DNA from: Amanita rubescens
Taxonomy: Eukaryota > Basidiomycota > Agaricomycetes > Agaricales > Amanitaceae
NCBI GenBank assembly: GCA_015039365.1
Contig: WION01000015.1
Location: forward strand, 62,001-126,000
DNA: 64,000 nt
Direction: 5' to 3'
The number at the start of each line of letters is the position of its first letter. Positions within the stretch are counted from its first letter, which is position 1. Below are positions 1 to 11,893 of the stretch, piece after piece. The notes beneath the pieces are model-generated. The model was not told where the DNA came from. It made no database searches and saw only the letters and a program-made list of their open reading frames with translations. A program made the position numbers and the translations under genes.

Positions 1-166
1 AGCTCTAAACAGAGTGGAACGTCGGAGTATTCCGGTGGATGAGTATCAACTAACCACGATCGGGGACAAAAGATTGAATGCGGTACGAGGAGAAAAGCCA
101 CATAGACAGCCTGGTGAGTCTAGGATGAGCGAATACTTCTCTCTTATCCATACCACTACAGCTTGA
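1..166 (+). CDS. C-terminal end of a multi-pass membrane protein (5' cut by window edge)
   Basis: Reading from base 2, an open frame gives ALNRVERRSIPVDEYQLTTI and continues to a TGA at 164-166. It matches the last exon of the membrane protein at 51834-52944 (ALNRVECRES, then EIQLTT), so this is the cytoplasmic tail of a paralogue whose membrane segments lie before the window. In that basidiomycete family the last membrane helix is followed by an IRVAL-type junction and a variable, low-complexity tail, which fits. Nothing here reveals a function. The two paralogues are on opposite strands and 52 kb apart. Confidence rests on the shared block of about 20 residues only. Confidence 0.6.
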   Translation, partial: ALNRVERRSIPVDEYQLTTIGDKRLNAVRGEKPHRQPGESRMSEYFSLIHTTTA

Positions 167-457
167 CGTACGAGCAAGGCCTTTGCAACTTCAAAGCGGC
201 GTTATTCTTTATCGTCTATCCTGTCTCATCTTTTCTAGGATCATATTTATTTGTCCTGCTACTACTGTGACTTAGAACTTAGAATGTAATGAAGCTGTAG
301 TTAATCACTGATCACTACGCTCGAAAGAGGTTTTATTTTGAGTTGTGTTCGAGCCATACTGTCACACGCCCACCGAAATCACAGATGTTCCTAGTCTTTT
401 TCCCAGCCCATCGCTCCATTTCAGGTATCCGAGTCCGATAGCAGATAAGACAGTAGG

Positions 458-1841
458 ATGTCCGCCAATGTCGTTTTCGATTCTCCAGAAGTTGTGGATC
501 ATAACGTCAGAGCTCTGCTCGAAAAGCTTACGACAGAAAATTTTGATTCAATTTCAAGTGAAATCATTCAGTGGGCAAACGGATCTGAGGATCAAAAAGA
601 CGGACGGACGCTCCTCCAGACTGTCCATCTCGTCTTTGAGAATGCTACTAAAGGAACTTCTTCGTCAGAAATGTATGCTCGCTTGTGCCGAAGAATAATG
701 GGGCGGATTAATTCCAAGGTTCGGGACGAAGGCATAAAGGACGCTGAGGGGAAGCCCATCGCAGGCGGACAGCTGTTCCGCAAGTACTTGATCAACCGAT
801 GTCAAGAAGCATTTGAGAGCCTCGGATCCGCTGATGCGACCAAGGCAGTGGAGGAAAAAGACGCTTTGCATAAATCCAAGCGTCGGGGTCCTGCTTTGAC
901 CAGGTTCCTCGGTGAACTATTCAAATTCCAAATGTTGACAGAGCGTATCATGCATGCGTGTATCAACAAACTGCTTGGTGATTGGCATGACCCCAAGGAA
1001 GAACAGATGGAAAGTTTGTGCGAGCTGATGACGACCGTTGGGCCGATTCTTGATGCGCCAAGAGCTCGTGCGCACATGGATGTGCACTTCCAGCGCATGA
1101 AGGAAGTTGCGCAGAATCCTAGCATCAGTGTGCGGCTCTGGTTCATGTTACAGGTTCATGACACTCTTGGATGTGCCGCAATACAAATTCTGATATACGT
1201 ATTAGGAAGTGCTTCAATTGCGTGAACGAAAATGGGTCGCTCGCGACGCCGTAGCTACCCCCACTCGAGCTGGTGATTTGTTTCACTTCAGAGATGCACA
1301 AACAAATCCTAGTTCTAGCATGTCTGCTCAAGAGCATAGAGGTAATCTATCAGCCATTTCGAATATATTACCTTGCTGAAAAGTGGCAGTTCCGTCAAAA
1401 GAAGTGCCAGCACAAACTGAGATGAATGAAGAGGAAGCGGCTGACACGAAAATTACGGAATACGTCAAGAAGTTTTTCGACTCTCGGAATCTGGACGAAG
1501 CCGAAAGCTTTTTTAGCACGCTTCCTTCGCAGTACCATCACACTCTGGTGAACAACTTGGTCGCCAGTGTCGTAAAGCCCAAGGAGCCGGATGCGCGACT
1601 TGTCGCCGATCTATTTACGCGAGCGAGGAGCAAAGGCTTGTGTTCTCCTGATGCGCTTGAGGAAGGATTGACACCAGCGGTCGATATGATCAAGGATATT
1701 GATATTTCGATTGACGCATCCAAGGCGTGGTCGTTGTTTGCGACCATGGCTAACGGCGCACAGCTGGATCAGGAGCATAGGACGCGGTTGGCGGCCAAGT
1801 TGCTGGACGGAAATGAATTTCTTGGTTTTCTTTCACGATAG
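458..1841 (+). CDS. Short eIF4G-like translation factor (MIF4G plus MA3, no N-terminal half)
   Basis: Three exons, 458-1153, 1206-1341 and 1390-1841, join in frame to 427 residues. Residues about 8-235 are a MIF4G domain with the fungal eIF4G landmarks VRALLEKLT, MYARLCRRIMG, GGQLFRKYL, LTERIMHAC and, across the first intron, QEVLQLRERKW. Residues about 285-400 form an MA3 domain (ITEYVKKFFDSRNLDEAESF). MIF4G binds eIF4A and RNA, and MA3 helps recruit the helicase. Full fungal eIF4G is above 1,000 residues and carries PABP and eIF4E sites before MIF4G; none is seen here. The ATG at 458 immediately precedes the domain. It could be a DAP5/p97-like short form, a truncated duplicate, or a gene whose 5' exons I failed to find upstream. 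Both introns have clean GT-AG ends. Confidence 0.8.
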
Positions 1842-2275
1842 CATTGCCTTGGACGTGCTTATCTGATTTCCTGTTGGTGCCCTCCTCTTTTTTTATTGAC
1901 ATGTTACGGTCCAGTGCAATAAATATCCCGTTCGACTTCCTTTAAATGGAAGAGGTCATGCAGTCGTGTCCGACTCGTTGTACTAGATGGAGATACCAGA
2001 TTTTAGACTGTCGATCCTTCCGGATCATATTTAATTAATGAATGCGGCCGTTTAATTATACTACCTGGAAGATGTTCTCAAGAGACAAGAACCTACCATC
2101 CAACGTGTAACCGATCTATGCATCGACAGCTGTCTATATAGGATTAAGGCTTTGGTGGGTCACACACTCAGTCTAGAACGGCAGACCTATAGAATCACTG
2201 CGATGTTGAAATTACAATTCCCTATAACCATTTACTAACAAATCGATTTAACAGACATAGAACGATACAGGGATA
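1842..2275. other. Convergent intergenic stretch
   Basis: This 434-base gap lies between the 3' ends of the eIF4G-like gene and the poly(A) polymerase gene. I see no open frame of note, RNA gene or repeat; it should hold both 3' untranslated regions. Confidence 0.5.
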
Positions 2276-3961
2276 TCATGAGCTACGGTGGCTTGCATTG
2301 GACGCGAAGTGATAGTTATGATTAGAAGACCCGAAGTTCGACGGGAAGTTGGCTCTAAAACGAGTTAAATACTGACGTGCGACATCCTGTTGATCTTGGG
2401 CCTGCCAAGTCAAGTCCCCTTCGATTGCTGGATTTTTTTTGACTTTCGCTTTCCGCTTCAGGCCGGTGGCTTCGTCATCCAAACTTTCCCTGTCCATCAT
2501 TAGGCGGATCTTTGATCGGAACTTCAGCGCCTGCAGCGTATATCCTTTCAGTATTAACAGCTGTTTATAGGGCCGTACGCTCACGTTTTTGTCAACTGTA
2601 ACGATTTTACCGAGGATGGTCCTGTCACCCACTGTCGATTTCAGGATAGTATGGCAAGCCTTTTGGAATATACTGATAAGTGCTTCCAAAGTCCCTTGGT
2701 CGACGGACTGGGCGACATTGTTTACTGGTGGAGTCAGCATCACATCCAAGCTGAACAAAACCGATAAGCCTACCAGGGTGAGCCAGACATAGCACAGTCA
2801 TCCGCTTCTGCACGCCTGTCATCATTCCTGTATTGAGCGAAACTTCGGGTTCTGGGTTTGGGTATAGTTTGCCATCTATTGGAGATACCACTGAGGTGGA
2901 AAATGGAAAATTGTTGGAAAAATGCCAAAAGAAGTCGGACAATAGAGTGCCCAACGATTGGGACGCGTAGGGATTTGCAAAATAAGCAGGCGGTCGTTGG
3001 AACGGGTTCGCCTATTGAATCTCGTTAGAAAGCGCGTCGAGAAGAGAGAGCGTCGTACATTAATGAAGTATATGCACATGCAGGTGATGGCATAACTTCC
3101 TATCCCACAAGCTGCCTGATTGTTAAGGCCATGTTGGGCTACAAGCGTCTTGAGCACAAGCACCAACGGTCGTAGTGCAGGCATCTTGGCGAGATAAGCA
3201 TTAACTTCTTTCAAGTTCCCTGAAACGCCCTCCCCGTGGGTAATGCTAATATCGACATTGAAAGCTCCTGACGCTCATATGAGCGACGCAAGTAGAGTGA
3301 AAAAGTACAGCGAAGAAATCTTACCAAATCTCTGCATAGCAGCGAACTTGAGAATTGGAACCTGCGGATGAGGGTACTCAGTTGCACTCCACGCTAATTT
3401 CATGTCCCTGACTAGACAGGACAACTGTGCCAAAACTCTAGTCTGAAAGACTTCGCCCCATCTCTGCGGCGTGGTCACGATGATATCGATATCCCTAAAG
3501 TCCAATGAACCCCGTATGGGATGGAAGTAAGACGGTACGTACGATGTCGGCAAGCACAATTGGGTCGCAGAGCTACCAAACAGTTGTACTTTAGCATCGC
3601 TAGCAATATTCTCCTTGACCACGGTCTCGATGCATTCGACGATGATGCGGCGAGCAGTCTTTTCCTGTTCCGTCAGACGAAGCCAAGACTCGTAAGCAGC
3701 AATCTCGTGATGGAGTCTAGAATTCCGAGTGTCTATTAATCACGCAAACCTTTAGTGAACAATTGCGCACCTTGACATTACGGTGCCGCCGCGGTTTCCG
3801 CGCATCAATGACATCCAGGGCGTATACGCGGCAGTCTGGACTCCCGCTCCAGTCTGTTGGCCAAACTTTCTACCCTTGGATTTTTTACGTTTCTGGTACG
3901 GCGTGGTGAGGGCTAGAGCACGGGTTTCTCGAATAAGCGTTTCGGAGGTAGACGCTTTCAT
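2276..3961 (-). CDS. TRF4/PAPD5-type non-canonical poly(A) polymerase
   Basis: Five exons on the minus strand (3961-3771, 3716-3325, 3267-3059, 3011-2774, 2724-2276) join without a frame break to 492 residues. The nucleotidyltransferase core shows RLHHEIAAYESW, the GSSATQL helix-turn motif, the paired catalytic acids in DFRDIDIIV and the third acid in FNVDISITHG. The PAP-associated region follows with RPLVLVLKTLVAQHGLNN and SYAITCM. A basic tail (KRKAKVKKN) ends the protein. In yeast, Trf4/5 adds short poly(A) tails to nuclear RNAs as part of TRAMP to mark them for the exosome; the related Cid-type enzymes act in the cytoplasm, and the sequence does not settle which. The ATG at 3961 is the first after an in-frame stop. 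The gene is divergent from the one at 4196, with 234 bases between. Confidence 0.9.
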
Positions 3962-4195
3962 ATCTAGGTAGGCAAGGTTCCTGCAGCGTCAGATCTCGCC
4001 AACAGCTCGAAAAACAAAACTCGCCTAATTCTATAACGGTAGGGAGAAACAAGAGAGGCGGCGTTGTTTGGATTCGAACAACGGTGACATCATGCAGCTG
4101 ACCTCGATCACTACCTACCTGTTATGGGAACAACATATTAGGCAGTGTGTGACCCCCGCATTCACCGCGCTCTCGCTTCCTCTGATTACACTGTC

Positions 4196-4708
4196 ATGGC
4201 TAGTGAATCCATCGCTACGCAACACCCTCCTGCCGGTCAGTATCTTTCACAGCGCTCAACCGATGACCCACTGACATCGGTTATAACTCAGTTAAAGTCG
4301 GAGGTCGTCGTCAGTCCATCTCACTGACACGACACGCACGACCTCACAATCCCACGTGAGCCCATAGCACTTGGTTTTTTCGTTGTTCGAACCCTCTTTT
4401 CTAGGTCTGCGACAAGGTCCAAGTCGACCGGGCATAATAGTCCCATCCCGGACTATCCGCGTCCGGCTCCGCCCGGCGAAGAGCATACGGAACTGTTGCA
4501 CACGGGCCCTGAGGAAGAAGTGCCTCCTAAAAAAGAGAAGAGGCATAATATGCATGATAACGAGAAAAAGATTAAGGAATCACCTCTCTGGAAAGCGGAG
4601 ACGACGCGTCCCACAAGAGATACGGTGGGAACTGGTAAAGCGGGAATGGGTGGTTTCGGAGCCGGCGGGAGGATTGCGCAACCCGCAGGGAAGGGATTCG
4701 GTGCTTGA
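4196..4708 (+). CDS. Small glycine-rich conserved fungal protein, function unknown
   Basis: Exons 4196-4235, 4292-4355 and 4405-4708 join to 135 residues, with introns of 56 and 49 bases. The first exon is only 40 bases. The protein begins MASESIATQHPPAVKVGGRR, has a proline-rich middle (PIPDYPRPAPPGEEHTELL), a charged stretch KKEKRHNMHDNEKKIKESPL and a glycine-rich end GTGKAGMGGFGAGGRIAQP. There is no signal peptide and no membrane segment. The GGRR block and the GGFGAGGRI tail look like conserved landmarks of short fungal proteins, but I cannot name a family. Splicing in frame through two good junctions and the composition support a real gene. Confidence 0.7.
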
Positions 4709-4918
4709 AGGTTGAAAACTTGAGATCCGAAGAATGAAGGAAAGAATGAACGTAGGATGTTGTACTTTTGAAGCTTGCTGTATTATATCGTGTAAGATAA
4801 AATGTTTCTTGCATGCGTGTGCATAAGCATATCATTACAGTCAACCATATGCGTGCGTGCAGACATGTAGGTAGTGTGAGAGCGGAAAGAATACACGGAT
4901 CAAATGCTACTCCTTTGC

Positions 4919-5848
4919 TTAAGCTTTTGTCACAGCAGCCTTCTTTTTTCCTCTCAGCTTCTTGGGCCGCGCGGGTTTGGGCTCCTTTTGTGCGTTGACG
5001 AGTGCCGATACACGTGCAAGCGTAGCCTACAATCAGGTAGGATCAGTTAGCATACTGTTACTGAATCAACCCGTAGAAAAAGCAAGGTCAACACAACTGA
5101 AAAATATCAGCACCGAAACGTCGGATTTCTGTCCCTCAATCAAACAGAACCCGATAGCGATTGGTGCGGTTTCTACTAGAGTTTGATCGGCTCTAGCAGA
5201 GGCTATTCGTTTTGCATATACGTCCACGCTCGACCCTTCATACGTCATCCCTCCTTTAGCGAAAGAGAGGGTGAGTCCGGCGAGTTCTAGCTAATGCGTT
5301 CGAGAATTCGAGAAAAAACAACACAACGAAAAAAAAGTGAAGTGAATGCACTCACCCGGCGCAAATCAGGCCTATAACCCCTCCTTGCAAAGCCTGCTGC
5401 GATACCCAACGCACGCCGTGGTCCCGTTCGTGCCTTTATGCTTGTTGTAGCAAATCCAGACTTGACTTGATGAGGCGAGGCCTTTGTCTTGCGAGTTTGG
5501 ATCTGGATGCCGTTTTTCGAGTCGTGGATGCTCAGAACCTAAAGCCAAGAACGTTAAAAGTCCGCTGATAATGAGGACAAGAAAGCCAAACGCACCTTCT
5601 GGTTGGCAAATCCAGAATACTTGTGTGAGTGTAGGTTGAAGAGGTTCCCCTATACACAAATATCAGTACCGCTCATCGAACAACTTGTAGTTGAACATAC
5701 TGGCTCCTTGGAGAATATGGGACCCTCAGGGACCCTCTTCACCTTGTAAGAGTTGTAATTCTAAATCAAACAATCAGCCAACGCACTGAGCGGAAGAAAT
5801 CGAGAACTAACGAACACGGAGAAGGAGCCACTGGAGGTCGTTGGACAT
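4919..5848 (-). CDS. RPL28: 60S ribosomal protein L28 (eL28)
   Basis: Five exons (5848-5816, 5760-5701, 5649-5596, 5538-5356, 5026-4919) give 145 residues starting MSNDLQWLLLRNYNSYKVKR. The eL28 landmarks follow in order: VPEGPIFSKEPGNLFNLHS, KYSGFANQKV, TRKTKASPHQVKSGF, GYRPDLRRATLARVSAL, and a lysine/alanine tail. eL28 is a structural protein of the large cytosolic ribosomal subunit. The length is normal. The last intron (5355-5027) is 329 bases, against about 50 for the other introns in the window. It contains an open frame and strong hairpins and could host a small RNA. Confidence 0.95.
5027..5355 (-). other. Unusually long last intron of RPL28, possible snoRNA host
   Basis: The intron has normal GT and AG ends but is five to six times longer than its neighbours. 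Read on the minus strand, it holds two clear stem-loops: CCCTC...CTTT pairing with AAAGGAGGG around a CGCT loop, and CTAGAG pairing with CTCTAG. Ribosomal protein introns often carry snoRNAs. I could not fit a convincing C/D box pair, and an H/ACA assignment is only suggestive, so no RNA gene is claimed. Confidence 0.35.
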
Positions 5849-6074
5849 GTCGGTGATGCGTTGTAGCGAACGTGCCGAAATGTGTGGCTGATGTAACTGT
5901 ACAGTTGGGGTGTACAAATACATACAAATACCCGTTTAGCCTAACAAAGCCAAATAAGTGGTGCGCAGTAAGGGGTACCAATCCAAACGGGGAAAGCAAT
6001 ACTCACGCCAATTGTTACCTCGGAGACTCCTCTCTTCTCAGCTACCATAGTTACTCCTCCCTCACTGACGAGGA

Positions 6075-6846
6075 ATGGGACGCTGGACCCAATACGATGA
6101 GGTGATTCTCATTCTTTTTCGCTGAAATCAATGACTCACGCCTTCAGGACGAATACAATCTCCCCGAGGGCATGAAGCGCATTGGGTACGACTCTGATAC
6201 CCAGCGCTACTACTTTAAAGACAAGGATGGATCCATATGGTGCGGTGAACCCGGTGCGCGCTATAGCGAAATGACGAGAGGTATGTTCCAAATTGCGGTG
6301 TCAGCATGACGAGCGCTAACCAAACATGCGTCCAGTGTCAAGCCCTCGGCCGAGTACCGACAGCGATAGGCCCTCCGAGCGGGACATGGAAGAAGCCAGG
6401 ATGAACACAAGTGCTTCTCGAAGGGATGGATACCAACTTCTTTCACCGGACGGGGTAAGCTACATCATATATATCCACTGCGCATCTGCTTACCTGCCTC
6501 ACAGCCTGCGATGGCTCACAAATCTGATGTCAACTCTGCTTCATACCGTACATTATTCCCATTCTTCCTCCTCATAGCTGCCATACTCCTCCTTGTCTGG
6601 CGGCTCGTCCTTTCGCCTACGTTGACCGCAGCACCGGTAAAGCTGTGCCCCAAACCACAAACAATGCCGCATCTTGTTCAGCCTGGAGATACCTGCTGGG
6701 AAATAGCAAAAGTTCAAGGATGTTCATTGGATGAACTAAAAGAGTTGAATACCAAAGCGAATTGCGACAAGCTAATGCCCGGACAAGTGGTTTGTGTCCC
6801 CGGTGAGAAAGCCAAGGTCAAGATGAGGAGGTCAGCTGGCAATTGA
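6075..6846 (+). CDS. Membrane-anchored LysM (CBM50) protein
   Basis: Four exons (6075-6101, 6148-6280, 6336-6454, 6505-6846) give 206 residues starting MGRWTQYDEDEYNLPEGMKR. The N-terminal part has the IGYDSDTQRYYFKDKDGSIW block and then a serine/acid-rich linker. A single membrane segment (about FPFFLLIAAILLLVWRLVL) follows, and then one LysM repeat with HLVQPGDTCWEIAKVQGC, LKELN and LMPGQVVCVP. With no N-terminal signal peptide, it is likely a type II membrane protein that holds the LysM outside the cytosol. LysM domains bind chitin or peptidoglycan sugars, so a role at the cell wall or secretory pathway is inferred. The start is fixed by the 27-base first exon, whose phase alone joins the frame. 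Confidence 0.85.
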
Positions 6847-7037
6847 CTTGCGCCTTTCTTGATCAATGATTGAACGTCACCCGTCCTAATGATATCTCTT
6901 ACATTTTTTGCTCGTGCTTTCATATCACGGATATTGTATCATAGAACGAATATTCCATACCGTCTCTTTACTACTATCGTAGCAGGAGCTGTCTCTAGTT
7001 ACGACGAAAAACTACAAATACAGCGGATCATGATCTT

Positions 7038-7846
7038 CTATTCTTCGTCCAATTCATAATCTGACTCATCGTCACCGTCTGTCGGAAATCAGTTACATGT
7101 CGCGATGATATGTGTTGGGGATAGCTTACCATCAATATCGTCTGATGTGAAGCTATCCTGCAGTTTCGCCGCTCGGAGCAATTCCTCCATCTCTGGATCG
7201 CGTGATATTAGATCCTTTGCCGTCACTCCGTTTTTATCCTTTATCCTACGCCATTTCATGCATCTTCAACCGAAAAAAGAGTTCAAAGTTGCTACGTACG
7301 TCGTATCAGCGCCCGCCTCGAGCATATTTCTGACAACATAGCGCCTCACGTCGCGATCCTTGAGTTGCAAAGCAAAATGAAGGGGTGTCTCCCTTCCGAC
7401 ACTATTGACGGGGTCGACATCACATCCTTCGTGACAAAGAATGTGTTCTAATACGCTTGTCGACCCGTATAGCGCGCTGTGTAAGATATGTATATTCAGT
7501 CAGAGTTCGCGAAATGACGAGATGCTCACGCGTAATGGAGGGCTGAGAGACCCGAGTCGTGGTTCCGATATCGGAAGAAGGACCGAGCGCAGATGACCGA
7601 GACGCACCAGTGTTCCCCATTCTAGACTTGCGCAAAGGACTGTTAGTGTGTTAGGTGTAGCTAGGGCGCGATACGCACCCATCTTGGTGGTTGATGTCGT
7701 ATTCCTCTTGTCCAGTCAAAGACAGTCCGTTAGCATATCTTCGTTATCATCTCTAACAGCTGCGCGTATGCGTTCATCTAGGATTTGAGTTAGACTTGGA
7801 GTAGAAGAGGATAGAATACTTACTGGCTGTTGCGCCGTCAGGTCAT
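7038..7846 (-). CDS. Ankyrin-repeat protein, 5' end with a possible frame break
   Basis: Short exons on the minus strand read ANERIRAAVRDDNEDMLTDC, then EEYDINHQDGMGNTALHYAA, LYGSTSVLEHILCHEGCDVD, RETPLHFALQLKDRDVR, MLEAGADTT, KNGVTAKDLISRDPEMEELL and an acidic tail DDESDYELDEE ending at 7038. The two TALHYAA/TPLHFAL blocks are ankyrin repeats. The small all-ankyrin protein type of about 200 residues is common in basidiomycetes, and its partner is unknown. The frame slips by one base near 7720 (CTTTGACTGG) unless an intron of about 54 bases removes a helix, and the ATG at 7846 meets a stop after two codons, so the start is unresolved. The 3' three quarters are secure. Confidence 0.7.
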
Positions 7847-7864
7847 GGTTGCAAGATAAGATAG

Positions 7865-9526
<1,662 letters not shown>

Positions 9527-9800
9527 CGGAAGAATAGATTGTATCAATTCAATACAATATGATACATTTTGTTAAAACAAAAAAAGAAAAGGCTTGTGGT
9601 ACAACAACCAAGTCCATATTACAAGAAAGCTGCTTTTTCAAAGTCTGTGTTGCTGATCCATGCTATCAACCAATTCCAACTCGGCATTTCCGCCAAGGGT
9701 AATCATCTAAAAAGGGGCGGGTTTGCCTCGCGTATCCTCGCGATTCGGTAGAACGTACTTCCTTCAGCTTGAGTGAGATCAAGTTGAACCCAGACACATG
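9527..9800 (-). pseudogene. Duplicated fragments of the kinase 3' flank and SMC4 tail
   Basis: Bases 9527-9640 match 11761-11895, the kinase 3' flank running into the SMC4 stop region. Bases about 9650-9800 match 12520-12665 inside SMC4, including the complement of the exon encoding GGNAELELVDSMD. The intervening 0.6 kb of SMC4 is missing here. This is the decayed SMC4 half of a duplicated kinase/SMC4 junction and has no coding capacity of its own. Confidence 0.8.
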
Positions 9801-10181
9801 GCCTCATTGCCACTGTCGGTTAGTAATGGTTCAACGTTCAACGTTCAAGCTTCAAGCTTCAAGTGTTGTCCTGTTGACACACGTGCATTCAGCCATAAAC
9901 CTGTGCCTCGTTCTGATGGTCCAGCACCTCTGAAAACAAGGCGGACAAAGCAAAGGTCACGGAAATAACCTCTCTATCGGAAATGCGTTGCGCAAACTTG
10001 ATTCAAAGTCCCTCTTGCAATACTTACATGGGCTAAGTGACTCAACACAGCCGCCGGTGAAGCCATCAATATTGCAATTACTATAGTATGTACGGTACGG
10101 GTGATGTGATATGCTGGAGGCTGGAGTGTAGGAAACTTGTAGTTGAGCTATAGTACGGTCACTAATCTCCGAGTCAGAACA
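9801..10181. other. Gene-free stretch at duplication boundary
   Basis: There is no recognisable coding sequence. A short repeated tract (gttcaacgttcaacgttcaagcttcaagcttcaag) occurs near 9829-9861. The stretch separates the truncated SMC4 piece from the coiled-coil module. Confidence 0.5.
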
Positions 10182-11150
10182 TCACTTGTCATATGCGAAT
10201 TTGAAAAGTTTGATCAAGTTATCACGTAGTTCCGAGGGTAAGTCGTCGCCACACGAGACAGCAAATAATTTGCTCTCTAGGGTGGCTTCATGTGCGGCTC
10301 TGTTCCCTTTAGCGTAGATGGAGCCATCAGAGGTATCGAAGAGGATCGCGAGAGAGCCTGCTGTAAGAAGCGCCGAGTCCTTCTCGGTTACCTTGGGAAG
10401 GAAATCTTCAACGCGTTTTTCAACAGGAATCACCGAAATTGAACTTGATGCCATAAGAGGACTTGAGCTAGTTACGTGCATCGTTCAATACGATTCGACG
10501 GTGGATATGAGCTACGGTAGGTTCAAGCTACCCAATACAGATACTTAAGTTGTCAACGAATTTAAATTATAAATGCCTTACCCGTTTGACTCTTTCCTGA
10601 AGTTGTCTCACGTCTCTCTCAAGTCCCGTCACCTTTCTCTCGAGTTTCATGTTTAACGCTCTGACAGTTGTTGAATCTTTTTCATAGGCACCAATGTATT
10701 CCTCGAAGCGTTCCTCAAGGCGTTTTGTCCGTGCCATGAGCTCCGCCTGATACTTGAGTAAGTCGTTTTGTACCTGGACTTGAACTCGGGGATTCATTTT
10801 TGTATCTGATGGTTCACCTTTAAGTTATCCACATCAATCTGGAGAAAAAACTATCTGGGCTCACCTCGATTACTGGGCGTGGTATTGTAATGACGTCTCA
10901 GTCTCTCAGACCTGGATGCCATCGGTTTAGTAGCTTTCAAGTTATGGACATCGGTATTGATATTGAACTGAAAGGTTATTGGGACACACCTGCAAAATGA
11001 CGGGGCCAGATTCTAGTGCTAAAATGAGCAGGTAATTCAATGACGAGCATGGTAGCGTCTCAGACCTGCCAATGGGTGCCATCCGTTCAACTTTTACTGC
11101 ATCAGCATTGAATTGGAGGAAAAGTGACATGGACACACCTCGAAAATAAT
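10182..11150 (-). pseudogene. Coiled-coil protein gene, copy A, broken
   Basis: Minus-strand exons read MASRSERLRRHYNTTPSNR, then MNPRVQVQVQNDLLKYQAEL followed by a heptad-rich coil (RTKRLEERFEEYIGAYEKD, LERKVTGLERDVRQLQERV), then LEPTVAHIHRRIVLNDA. Here a nine-base insertion brings a TAG and a nearby one-base shift follows. The frame then resumes as VEDFLPKVTEKDSALLTAGS, SLAILFDTSDGSIYAKGN, and the C-terminus PSELRDNLIKLFKFAYDK at 10182. Copy B at 31552-32420 keeps the middle intact but has lost this C-terminus, so the two together define one family. I do not recognise it. Upstream, at 10942-11136, lies a diverged repeat of the first exon (MAPIGRSETLPCSS). Confidence 0.65.
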
Positions 11151-11203
11151 ATCTAATAGCGAGTGCAAGGTTGGTGGTGATGTCGCAACGTGAAAGGGGT
11201 TTT
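10283..11203. repeat. Inverted repeat copy A (partner 31552-32420)
   Basis: The segment matches 31552-32420 in reverse orientation over about 0.9 kb, including non-coding parts and the introns of the coiled-coil gene. The match begins in the GTGAAAGGG of the element and stops exactly where the kinase duplicate begins (11204). At the other end it stops inside the codons after GNRAAHEA. I saw no terminal inverted repeats or target duplication, so this looks like a segmental duplication rather than a transposon. Confidence 0.8.
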
Positions 11204-11760
11204 TGGTCCTAAATCGTCAACGCTTTCGCAGCCGACCTATGGAGTCTCGGAACCACCCTTTCAGAACTCTTCACCCCACTCGAACTCGTTCCTTCATCCT
11301 CCTCATCTTCATCCTCCCCATACCTCGACCACGGCGCAGACTCCTCCTCTGAACCCAAAAAGCTGACGCACGAGAGACGCATTAGGGATTCAAAGACCTC
11401 GCAGAGGGGCGAAGCGTCACATTCAATGACGTCCCGGGTGTCCCGCTCGATACGAAGCTTCCCAATTTACCACCACCGCCATCATCGGATGTGACGATCC
11501 GAACTCACGCGGTTGACCTCGTTTCCAAGCTCCTCGTGTATCCGCCTGAGAGCCGGCTTGCCGCGCAAGACGCGTTGTCACATCCTTTTTTGAATTATGA
11601 CGAGGTGCTGCAGCTGCCGCTCATCTTGCCTGCTCAGTATCCACTCAATGAGGATCAACGGCAAGTTCGAGCCGAGTGGGAAGGTCTGTCATTGGGCGAG
11701 TTGGTTGACCTGGTTCTAACCCTCAATCACGATTATCCTCGCTCCCGCGGCGACGACTAA
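11204..11760 (+). pseudogene. Truncated duplicate of the Cak1-like kinase 3' half
   Basis: The segment starts inside the APELLFGPK region and copies the kinase exon 4, then jumps from the SSSEP stretch straight to the last intron. About 230 bases (the SLFDGTRGELGLLW region) are deleted. A missing base in AAATCGTCAACG breaks the frame at once. The last exon is open to the stop at 11758-11760 and differs from the parent by a few residues (NYDEVLQL for NYDDEVLQL). It abuts the intact 3' end of SMC4. Confidence 0.85.
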
Positions 11761-11893
11761 CGGAAGAATAGATTGCAATCTATAATTGATTGTATCAACT
11801 CAATACAATATGATACATTTTGTTAAAACAAAAAAAAAAGGTTTGTGGTACAACAACCAAGTCCATATTACAAGAAAGCCGCTTTTTCAAAGT

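Noticed and set aside
4060..4100. GTTCGAATCC on the minus strand, resembling a tRNA B box
   Set aside because: No A box at the right distance, no anticodon stem and no acceptor pairing could be built around it.
5066..5248. 60-codon open frame inside the RPL28 intron
   Set aside because: It lies wholly within an intron with good splice ends, has no recognisable motif, and the ribosomal protein needs the intron removed.
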